Assembly (NCBI RefSeq): GCF_021502655.1
Contig: NZ_JAKFFT010000002.1
Location: forward strand, 806,001 to 870,000
Origin: Dyadobacter sp. CY347
GTDB taxonomy: Bacteria > Bacteroidota > Bacteroidia > Cytophagales > Spirosomataceae
Direction of reading: 5' to 3'
Length of the DNA stretch: 64,000 nt
Numbering within the stretch: the stretch's first letter is position 1; each line of letters begins with the position of its first letter. Under the pieces are notes generated by a model, which did no database searches, had not been told where the DNA came from, and saw only the letters and a list, made by a program, of their open reading frames with translations. Position numbers and translations under genes: made by a program. This document shows positions 57,444-64,000 of this stretch, in pieces.

Positions 57444-59801
57444 TTAAAATCTTCCCCAAAAGTCACTGAAAGGCGAGGCTATGCCTTTACGCTTGGAGTC
57501 ATAATAGTAATTGGCGTTGTAGTTATATCCATAGCCGTATTTCAGCCTTTGAATACCATTGAAAATGATATTGACATTATTGAGGTTTTGTTGCTCCTGG
57601 ATTTCTTTCAGAAAGCTCAATTCCGCTTTTTGGGTCACACCTTGTCTGATCGTGTATAGGGTAATGTCAGCGTACGGCGAGATAATCATCGCGTCCGACA
57701 CCAGGTGAACCGGGGGGCTGTCAATGACTATGTCCTCATAATGGTTGCGCAAATATTCGATCAGGTAGGCAAGCTGGGGTGTTTCAAGCAATTCACTTGG
57801 ATTCAGTATGTGTTCCCCACAGCCAATCATGTCAACTTCGGATTTTGAAACGGACACCTGGATAATCTCATCAAGCGACGCAGTCCCGTTTAAAAAGTTG
57901 CTGATGCCCGGGTGCTGGTTATCGGTGCCGAAAATGGCATTCAATTTGGGTTTGCGAAGATCCAGTTCTAAAATAATGGTCTTTCTGCCCGACAATGCAA
58001 GGCTCACGGCCAGGTTACTGCTCACAAAACTTTTTCCTTCTCCCGGCACACTGGATGTAATGAGGGTCACCCGGCCTGTGGATGCATTATTGGACAGGTA
58101 GGAAAGTTTCAGCCGCAAAGACCGGAACTGTTCACCGATCGCGGTGGCTTTGTTGCTCTCGATCTGAATTGTGTTACGGGAAATTTCCAAGGGTATTTCA
58201 GCAACAACGGGGAGGTCCACCTCATCTTTGATTTCCTGGATGCTTTGAATTTTGGAGTTGAAAAGTCCGCGCACGTAAATCAGGCCAATCGGAAGTCCCA
58301 GGCCAATGAGCAGCGCGCCGGCAAAGGCCATCGACCGCTGTGTCTGTTTTGCCGGGCCGGAATAAGCATGGTCAACGATACGGTCTTCCGCCAGTTTTGA
58401 CGCATAACTAACTGAAATTTCCTCACGTTTTTGCAGCAGATATGTATACAATGTTTCCTTGATCGCCTGCTGTCTTTTGATACTGATATACTGGCGCTCC
58501 TGCGTAGGAATGCTTTTGATGGAAGATTCAAAATTCTGATTGAATGACAGCAATTTCCGCTGGGTGTTCTGCAATGATGCTCTGATGCTTCCAACATTGT
58601 CCCGGATTGCGGCCTTCGTCGTAACGATCTGTCGGTTAATCGGCTCAAAATCAGGGTTTGTTTCGGGAGTTGTCGCCAGTAAACGCTCGCGCTGAAGATT
58701 CAGCTGGGCAAGTCTCTCAATCATACTTCGCAATGCAGGGTCGTCGATTCCAAGCGTCGTAGGCGTTTTGTCCTGACTTTGATTGGAGTTGATGTATTTC
58801 TCAATTTCCTGAACAACACTCAACTGAACATTAACCTCATTGAGATGGGCATCATTGGTCTGCATATTTTCCAGACTTATCTTGGAATTAGAGCTGATAT
58901 CGGTAAGGCCGCGGGCGCTTTTAAAAACCTCAATTCCTTTTTCAGCATCATTGAGTTCTGTGCTGAGGGAGGACAAACGCTGGTCAATAAAGTCAAGCGT
59001 ATTTCTGGCCTCACGATTACGCTGCATCGTGCCCGTTAAGTTGTAGTTGAAAATGAGCCGGTTGAGAACATCTTTTCCTCGTTGCGGAACCTCATCGTCG
59101 ATGGATAGAATGATGGTCGTGGAAAGCTTGTTGGAAAGTGCAACAGACAATTTGCTCTGATAGCTTAAAGCTGTTTTTTCAACATCGGAAACAGAAATTT
59201 TAATTTCCTTACCAATAAATGCATCTAGATTTTCAGTAGGTTCCAGTTTCCATGTGCCAAACTTATTCTTAAAGCTATCTTTAAAGCTTACGGCTTTGTC
59301 TGTTTTATCAGGCATTCTGATCAAAAACGTCTTTCGGTCTTTGATAGTCAACGTAATGCTGCCATCCCTGCTGCCTGCCTGGGTGACAGTAAGTTTTACA
59401 GGACCTGAATTGTATAGATCTTGTGAGAAAACACCATCGATTTCCTGGTAACCTACACCCAATGATAGTTCTTCAACAACTTGCTTGATGAGCTGCTTGG
59501 ATTTGAAAACCTCGATTTCATTTTCTATAATCCTGGAAGTGCTTAGCGCATCAATTTCGTGAAGCGGGGATGACTGGTTTTGGTTTTTCTTCTCATCCTG
59601 TATGACAATGGTTGCATTGATCTCGTAAATCGGCCTGGCTATTTTTAAATAAAAAATAATAGCGGCAATCGACAAGGTTAAGCTGATTACAAACAGTGGC
59701 CAGTGATACAAATACTTGTTAATTGTATTGCTGATATTTAAAGATTGTCTTCTTGCTTCCGGTAATGTGAATGTAGCAAGAGTGGCTTGTTGAGTACTCA
59801 T
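57444..59801 (-). CDS. Wzc-like polysaccharide co-polymerase and tyrosine autokinase (locus 2)
   Basis: 785 residues, a paralogue of the kinase at 34461-36839. It has a Wzz domain with a membrane segment near residues 35-55, coiled regions, a second membrane segment near 490-512, and a C-terminal kinase with PGEGKS (near 588), IILELDLRKPKL (Walker A') and IVIDSPP (Walker B). The Tyr-rich tail is GYGYNYNANYYYD. The gene lies 5 bp after wza. It controls polymer length and export for locus 2. No phosphatase gene accompanies it. Confidence 0.93.
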   Translation of the reverse strand: MSTQQATLATFTLPEARRQSLNISNTINKYLYHWPLFVISLTLSIAAIIFYLKIARPIYEINATIVIQDEKKNQNQSSPLHEIDALSTSRIIENEIEVFKSKQLIKQVVEELSLGVGYQEIDGVFSQDLYNSGPVKLTVTQAGSRDGSITLTIKDRKTFLIRMPDKTDKAVSFKDSFKNKFGTWKLEPTENLDAFIGKEIKISVSDVEKTALSYQSKLSVALSNKLSTTIILSIDDEVPQRGKDVLNRLIFNYNLTGTMQRNREARNTLDFIDQRLSSLSTELNDAEKGIEVFKSARGLTDISSNSKISLENMQTNDAHLNEVNVQLSVVQEIEKYINSNQSQDKTPTTLGIDDPALRSMIERLAQLNLQRERLLATTPETNPDFEPINRQIVTTKAAIRDNVGSIRASLQNTQRKLLSFNQNFESSIKSIPTQERQYISIKRQQAIKETLYTYLLQKREEISVSYASKLAEDRIVDHAYSGPAKQTQRSMAFAGALLIGLGLPIGLIYVRGLFNSKIQSIQEIKDEVDLPVVAEIPLEISRNTIQIESNKATAIGEQFRSLRLKLSYLSNNASTGRVTLITSSVPGEGKSFVSSNLAVSLALSGRKTIILELDLRKPKLNAIFGTDNQHPGISNFLNGTASLDEIIQVSVSKSEVDMIGCGEHILNPSELLETPQLAYLIEYLRNHYEDIVIDSPPVHLVSDAMIISPYADITLYTIRQGVTQKAELSFLKEIQEQQNLNNVNIIFNGIQRLKYGYGYNYNANYYYDSKRKGIASPFSDFWGRF

Positions 59802-59806
59802 TATAT

Positions 59807-60694
59807 TTATCTGTATAAGTTCGAAAGAACAATGGCAATAATGGAAAGTCCCGAGAGCAGGAGCGTGGTAACACGATAACCCCGGTCTACTGTTGCATAC
59901 TTGGTACGGTCAGGCTGCACATAGATCTCATCATTGTTTTTGAGATAAAAATAGGGCGATTCAAATAGCTTTTTTGATGTAAGATCAATAGGGATAAAAT
60001 TTCTCTTTCCATTTTCTTCTCTTACCAAAATAATGTTGTTGCGCATAGCTGTGATATTTAAATCACCGGCCATACTTAAAATCTGAGTTATGGTTGTCCG
60101 CTCGTTTTGCAAGGTGTAAATATTGGGATGTTGCACATCACCATAAACAGCAACTTTGAAATTAATGACGCGTATATTTACGACTGGATCTTTATAATAT
60201 GTAAGGAGAACTTTGGTTAATGAATCGCTCAATAATGTCGTTGTCAGCCCCGTAACTTTCATCTTTCCAATTAATGGTAAATGGATGTTCCCATTTGGAT
60301 CTACCATGTAACCTGTTATAGGATTACTGGAAGATTGATCGTAGCTACTGCCATTCACCCGGTTTAAATTGTAATTAAATATCGAGGAAGATTCCGGGTT
60401 TCTGCTGGTTACATTTATACCCAATATATCAGCTGGCTGGATCGTTAATGGCGAATAGTTTTTGACAATATCCGTAACAAGAGAATCCCTTCTTAAATCT
60501 GTAAAGTAGGGTACTTTTTTGTAAGAACTGCAAGCAAGCTGAACCAGCAAAAACGCTGAGATCAATAAGTAAGTATTAAATCTTAAAAATGAGTTTAATA
60601 ATGTGTTTCTCGAAATACTGGATGAATTTTTGTATTTAGCTAAACAAAAATTAAAAGAGCAGGACTGAATTAATGCCTGTACAATTGACTTCAT
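59807..60694 (-). CDS. Wza-like polysaccharide export lipoprotein (locus 2)
   Basis: 295 residues. A rather long N-terminal lead precedes the hydrophobic signal and a lipobox near residue 55 (VQLAC), so the true start may be later, although no other Met is in frame. The export domain has YMVDPNGNIHLPLIGKMKVTG, INFKVAVYGDVQHP and VYVQPDR-type elements and a C-terminal hydrophobic helix. It is first in locus 2, 5 bp ahead of wzc. Paralogue of the protein at 36908-37720. Confidence 0.9.
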   Translation of the reverse strand: MKSIVQALIQSCSFNFCLAKYKNSSSISRNTLLNSFLRFNTYLLISAFLLVQLACSSYKKVPYFTDLRRDSLVTDIVKNYSPLTIQPADILGINVTSRNPESSSIFNYNLNRVNGSSYDQSSSNPITGYMVDPNGNIHLPLIGKMKVTGLTTTLLSDSLTKVLLTYYKDPVVNIRVINFKVAVYGDVQHPNIYTLQNERTTITQILSMAGDLNITAMRNNIILVREENGKRNFIPIDLTSKKLFESPYFYLKNNDEIYVQPDRTKYATVDRGYRVTTLLLSGLSIIAIVLSNLYR

Positions 60695-60857
60695 GCTGAG
60701 GAGGAGCGTTGATTACAGCATAAAATACGGTATTGTAATTGAGTTGCTTCAAGTTTTTGGGGTGTTTCGGGATGACTCTGGGGTGCAAAGGGAAAAAAGG
60801 GGGGTATGAAAATTGGGTCAGGTTAGCGCATATTTGGAACCCGTTTTCAAAAGAATA

Positions 60858-60896
60858 TTCCTGACTAATTTTGCAAAACAGCTAATTAGTCAGGAA
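60858..60896 (-). terminator. Hairpin after the second DUF1501 gene
   Basis: TTCCTGACTAATT (60858-60870) pairs exactly with AATTAGTCAGGAA (60884-60896) across a 13-nt loop. On the minus strand it lies about 80 bp past the DUF1501 stop and ends with a T-rich stretch. It would separate the DUF1800-DUF1501 transcript from wza of locus 2. Confidence 0.6.
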
Positions 60897-60976
60897 CATT
60901 TGAATAGTTCAACATTATATTGAAGCGCTGATATTTCCGCAGGATTTCGAACCTAGCATCATATACGTTAGGCGAC

Positions 60977-62500
60977 TTATTTGCTGGTCAACACAGTGGC
61001 ATTTCCCGACAATGCTAACTCGCCACCCGAGCTGACAAACACTTCCTTCACCGAAGCGTTTTTTTGTACTTTTACGATGTGACCCTGATTGATCTGGACC
61101 GAATCCTTTGCACCGGGGGGACGCCCGGTAGACCAGATCGATCGGTCCTGCCAATTCCCAGAGCCAATTGTTTGGACCAAGTCTGAAAATAGCGAAGTAG
61201 TTTTGAAGTTTTTAAACAAAAGCTGATCTGATTTCGACTGCTGGGTGCCGAACCAGTCGGTAAGCAGGTCATTATATACCCTGCGGAAATCGATTTGCAT
61301 CTTTAAGTCCTGATTGTTCTGAGCGGTTTCGCTTGGCGGAACAAGATCTTTTACCAGGTCCGGATTTGTGCCGATCTGCTGCCGTTTTAAACCTGTTCCA
61401 AACAAAAACATCGGTGCTGCAATCCCATGGTCCGTTCCTTTTGAAGCATTGGAGCTGGCTCGCCTGCCGAAATCCGAAAAAGTCATTCCCATTACCCGGT
61501 CTTCTAAATTTGACATTTCAAGATCCTTCTGAAAAGCGCTGATCGCACTCGACAAGTTTTTCAATAAAGTCGCATGCGTCCCTTCTGTGGTGCTCGAATT
61601 AGTTACCTGGGCAGCGTGGGTATCAAACCCGCCCATCTCTACGTAGTAAATTTTAGTTTTAAGCCCGCCCTGAATCAGCCTCGCCACAATTTTTAGCTGT
61701 TGTGCCAATTCATTTTCGCCCTCGGGGTAAGCAGCCAGGTTTTTACCTAAACTGGCCGCTTTTCTTATCTCGGAGCTATATTCAATGGCTAAAACCTGCT
61801 GTTGCCTTATGGCTTTTATCAGATCGCCGGAGTCGCAGCAGGGAAGGTCGGTTGCAGGAACAAAGCTTTCCTGACCCACGAGCTGATAAAATTCATCAGG
61901 GCTGACAAGTGAAATGCCCATCGACTGTTTGTTTCCCAATAAGCTGGTGGATCCAACGTAGCCAATTTGTATCGCCAGAGGATCTTCCATTTCCTTATTT
62001 GGATATTGCTCGGGATAGCCGGGAAACCTATTGTCCAGATATCTGCCAGCCCATCCGCTCGTGGCATATTGATCTGCATCTACGCCAGTCATCCAGATGT
62101 CTGACGATCGTACGTGTGAGAAAGTCGGGTTAGGGTAGGAGACTGAGTGGACTATTGCCAGCTTTCCTTCTGCGTGGAGTTGCTGCAAACCTGTCATCGC
62201 CGGATGAAGGCCGGTCTCAGGGCTGCCAGTCAGCGGTAACACACTTTTCTCGGGAATCGCAATGTTGCGTCTTAGGTCGTTGTATGCAGAATAGTATTCC
62301 AACGGAATGACGGTGTTGAGCCCATCATTGCCTCCATTCAGGTAAACCATCACCAATATACGGTCTGAATACGCCGCGCCAGCTTGTGCAAGTGATTGGA
62401 CCAATGCTGAATTCTGTGTAAAAGCTCTCAGACTGAAACCATTCAGCGTCACAGGGACTGCCATCGTTGCCGCTGCGGCTATAAAATCTCTTCTATTCAT
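60977..62500 (-). CDS. DUF1501 family protein with C-terminal G8-like tail (second copy)
   Basis: 507 residues, a close paralogue of the protein at 10950-12470. The N terminus (NRRDFIAAAATMAVPVTLNGFSL) has a twin-arginine-like signal. The body shows NGGNDGLNT, HSVSYPNP, SGWAGR, GFDTHAAQ, SDFGRR, KGTDHG and FGTG. The C-terminal ~65 residues (GSGNWQDRSIWSTGRPPG, INQGHIVKV) repeat the G8-like tail. It lies 13 bp after the DUF1800 gene. The reaction of the family is not established. Confidence 0.88.
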   Translation of the reverse strand: MNRRDFIAAAATMAVPVTLNGFSLRAFTQNSALVQSLAQAGAAYSDRILVMVYLNGGNDGLNTVIPLEYYSAYNDLRRNIAIPEKSVLPLTGSPETGLHPAMTGLQQLHAEGKLAIVHSVSYPNPTFSHVRSSDIWMTGVDADQYATSGWAGRYLDNRFPGYPEQYPNKEMEDPLAIQIGYVGSTSLLGNKQSMGISLVSPDEFYQLVGQESFVPATDLPCCDSGDLIKAIRQQQVLAIEYSSEIRKAASLGKNLAAYPEGENELAQQLKIVARLIQGGLKTKIYYVEMGGFDTHAAQVTNSSTTEGTHATLLKNLSSAISAFQKDLEMSNLEDRVMGMTFSDFGRRASSNASKGTDHGIAAPMFLFGTGLKRQQIGTNPDLVKDLVPPSETAQNNQDLKMQIDFRRVYNDLLTDWFGTQQSKSDQLLFKNFKTTSLFSDLVQTIGSGNWQDRSIWSTGRPPGAKDSVQINQGHIVKVQKNASVKEVFVSSGGELALSGNATVLTSK

Positions 62501-62513
62501 ATTGTTAGCATTA

Positions 62514-64000
62514 TTAAAAGACCTGGAATTCAGCCATACCGACCATATACTTCATCAAAACTTGCAGCCGCCAGTAGAAATTGGCTTTTGTAGCTTCTGA
62601 TGGGTTTCGTCTGTAAGCATTAAATTCATAGGTCCATGAGCTTCGAGTAGAAGTTTGCATCATGATTTTATCAATCAAAAAATCCTTTTGCGACTGAAAC
62701 AGCTCGTTAGCAAACAGGTTTTTTGACAATTCCTCAAATACTTGTTCACAGGTGATACAAGGAGTCCCGTCAACATCCGAAAAGTTTGGTTGCAAAGAAA
62801 CGACCCAGGCCAGAAAGTCTATGCCGTATGTATAACCCGGATGATATTGATAAGGATAGATGAAGGTTTCGCCCATTTTGCGCCGCATACCAATGGTAGA
62901 GGCATTAATCCAGTTCATGGAATACCCCGTCTGATAGTAAGGCAAAGAGCCGAATACAAGGGGCTGATCCAGGAAATTCAGCTGCATGTCAACCATTCGC
63001 CAGTAGGTAGGCTGAGCATAATCACGAAATGCCGCGTATTCTTTTACCGGATGAGGAACCTTATGTTTAAAAAGCCTGAGCGAGCCAATGGCGAGCTCTG
63101 CGGGGGATTTTACGATTGCACCCAGGTTTGAACGGTCAAAAAAGATTTCGCTCGTCAGCAACTTCTGTAGTACCGGACCGATTGCATAGTTATTTGCCGG
63201 GCTGGCGAAAAATGCTGCCAGCGGTGCAATTACATTGGTTTCGATCTGGTCTGTTACGTTTGTATTTACATACCAACGGTATAATTTCCGGCAAATAAAT
63301 TTGGGCGCCTCCGGATGCGCCAGAAGCATATCGACCAGTTCGTTTATTTCTTGATTTCCTGCGTCCGGTCCTGAGCGCCCGGTTATCACTTTATTATTAT
63401 AATGGTGCGAAAACTGTTTGTTAGAGGAATCGTGCCTGTTGCTATTGAAGACCGTCCCAATGGTAGTGGAGCCATTAACATACTGATTAACAGCCTGCCA
63501 GCCAGTTAAAACACGCGCGGCCTGCTTTACGTCTTCTTCGGTGTAATTAGCCTGGTCTGATTTATTGCGTTGCCCAACTGTAAAGAGCTCCTGCAACTCC
63601 CTGCCATAGTTTTCATTGGGATGGTCCTTCTCATTCTCGTTTCCATTCTGGTATACGAGCATGGACGGATCTTTGGTAACCTCGATCGTCAGTGTTTTAA
63701 AGCTTCCCAATCCTTTGCTGCGCAGCAGCATCAGATACCGGTATATATATCGGTAATCTTCAACGACCTTATGCGTGGTGACAAAATGGTTTTGCCAGAA
63801 TGCAGTTAGTTTTTCAAGGATTGACGGGGCTCCATTTTGATCTGCCATCAGGCCGATCCACCAGTATTTGACAAAGTAGGAATATTCAAACCTGCGCTGG
63901 TAATCAAAGGGCTTTTCCATGAATGTTTGCCCGGCAATACTGCTATTCTGGTCCATCACCACGGGCGGCGGCGGAGTGGCCGTGACAGAAACATTATCGA
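62514..64000 (-). CDS. DUF1800 family protein (second copy, cut by window edge)
   Basis: The frame is open to the last base of the window: codons upstream of 63962 read DNVSVTATPPPPV, matching the proline run of the first copy. So the GTG at 63962 is not the start, and the N terminus is missing. About 495 residues are visible, with KLTAFWQNHFV, NYGRELQELFTVG, YTEEDVKQAARVLTGW, HDSSNK, FICRKLYRWYV and KSPAEL. It is closely similar to the protein at 12482-14116 and is followed by the second DUF1501 gene after 13 bp. Function unknown. Confidence 0.9.
   Translation of the reverse strand, partial: DNVSVTATPPPPVVMDQNSSIAGQTFMEKPFDYQRRFEYSYFVKYWWIGLMADQNGAPSILEKLTAFWQNHFVTTHKVVEDYRYIYRYLMLLRSKGLGSFKTLTIEVTKDPSMLVYQNGNENEKDHPNENYGRELQELFTVGQRNKSDQANYTEEDVKQAARVLTGWQAVNQYVNGSTTIGTVFNSNRHDSSNKQFSHHYNNKVITGRSGPDAGNQEINELVDMLLAHPEAPKFICRKLYRWYVNTNVTDQIETNVIAPLAAFFASPANNYAIGPVLQKLLTSEIFFDRSNLGAIVKSPAELAIGSLRLFKHKVPHPVKEYAAFRDYAQPTYWRMVDMQLNFLDQPLVFGSLPYYQTGYSMNWINASTIGMRRKMGETFIYPYQYHPGYTYGIDFLAWVVSLQPNFSDVDGTPCITCEQVFEELSKNLFANELFQSQKDFLIDKIMMQTSTRSSWTYEFNAYRRNPSEATKANFYWRLQVLMKYMVGMAEFQVF

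Noticed and set aside
1..64000. Defence systems, prophage, insertion sequences, tRNA and rRNA genes
   Set aside because: No transposase, integrase, phage structural, nuclease-defence or RNA gene signature was seen on either strand.

Overview
The window reads as a chromosomal segment of a Bacteroidota bacterium, most likely Cytophagales (Spirosomaceae or Dyadobacter-like). The reasons are C-terminal type IX secretion sorting domains, promoter candidates of the TTTG / TAnnTTTG type, Wza/Wzc exopolysaccharide machinery with a PHP-type CpsB phosphatase, paired DUF1501/DUF1800 genes, and weak use of Shine-Dalgarno sequences. The genus is inference; no rRNA or tRNA gene was seen.

Layout. (1) 1-4571: the end of a Wzi-like outer-membrane protein cut by the window edge, rfbD (dTDP-rhamnose), a T9SS-sorted secreted protein and a WcaJ-type initiating sugar-phosphate transferase followed by a very strong hairpin. 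(2) 4909-14116: a 1343-residue T9SS-sorted protein built from ten Cys-paired modules, eight of them in four 615-bp tandem units, then a secreted beta-helix (pectate-lyase-like) protein and a DUF1501/DUF1800 pair. (3) 14745-17157: an MBOAT acyltransferase and its SGNH-like partner. (4) 17249-38681, all on the minus strand: a full Wzx/Wzy-type exopolysaccharide locus, reading from cpsB, wza and wzc through fcl, gmd, flippase, nitroreductase, pyruvyl transferase, glycosyltransferases, acetyltransferases and polymerase to WcaI, Wzi and a GDSL lipoprotein gene broken by two frameshifts. (5) 39049-48373, plus strand and visibly more G+C rich: mostly housekeeping or general genes (DUF1080, YdeI-like, DEAD-box helicase, DUF1361, methyltransferase, RluA-type pseudouridine synthase, a large hybrid histidine kinase and an unknown protein). 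(6) 48383-60694, minus strand: a second, compact Wzx/Wzy-type polysaccharide locus. (7) 60977-64000: a second DUF1501/DUF1800 pair, cut by the right edge.

How it fits together. Locus 1 probably makes a fucose-containing, acetylated and possibly pyruvylated polysaccharide. WcaJ starts the lipid-linked unit, GTs extend it, WcaF, LbH and MBOAT enzymes and the pyruvyl transferase decorate it, Wzx flips it, Wzy polymerises it, Wzc/CpsB control chain growth by phosphorylation and dephosphorylation, Wza exports it and Wzi may hold it at the surface. Locus 2 has its own Wza, Wzc, Wzx, Wzy, GTs and acyltransferases but no initiating transferase in view, so it may share the WcaJ of locus 1 or use one elsewhere.

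The most interesting points are the recently expanded repeat protein and the N-terminal domain it shares with a second T9SS protein; the recurrence of a DUF1501/DUF1800 pair near each polysaccharide locus, with a G8-like tail on both DUF1501 proteins; the twice-frameshifted GDSL gene; an orphan Alg14/PssD-like protein; a terminator-like hairpin in the leader of a TTG-start DEAD-box helicase; and a long perfect inverted repeat between wzc and fcl.
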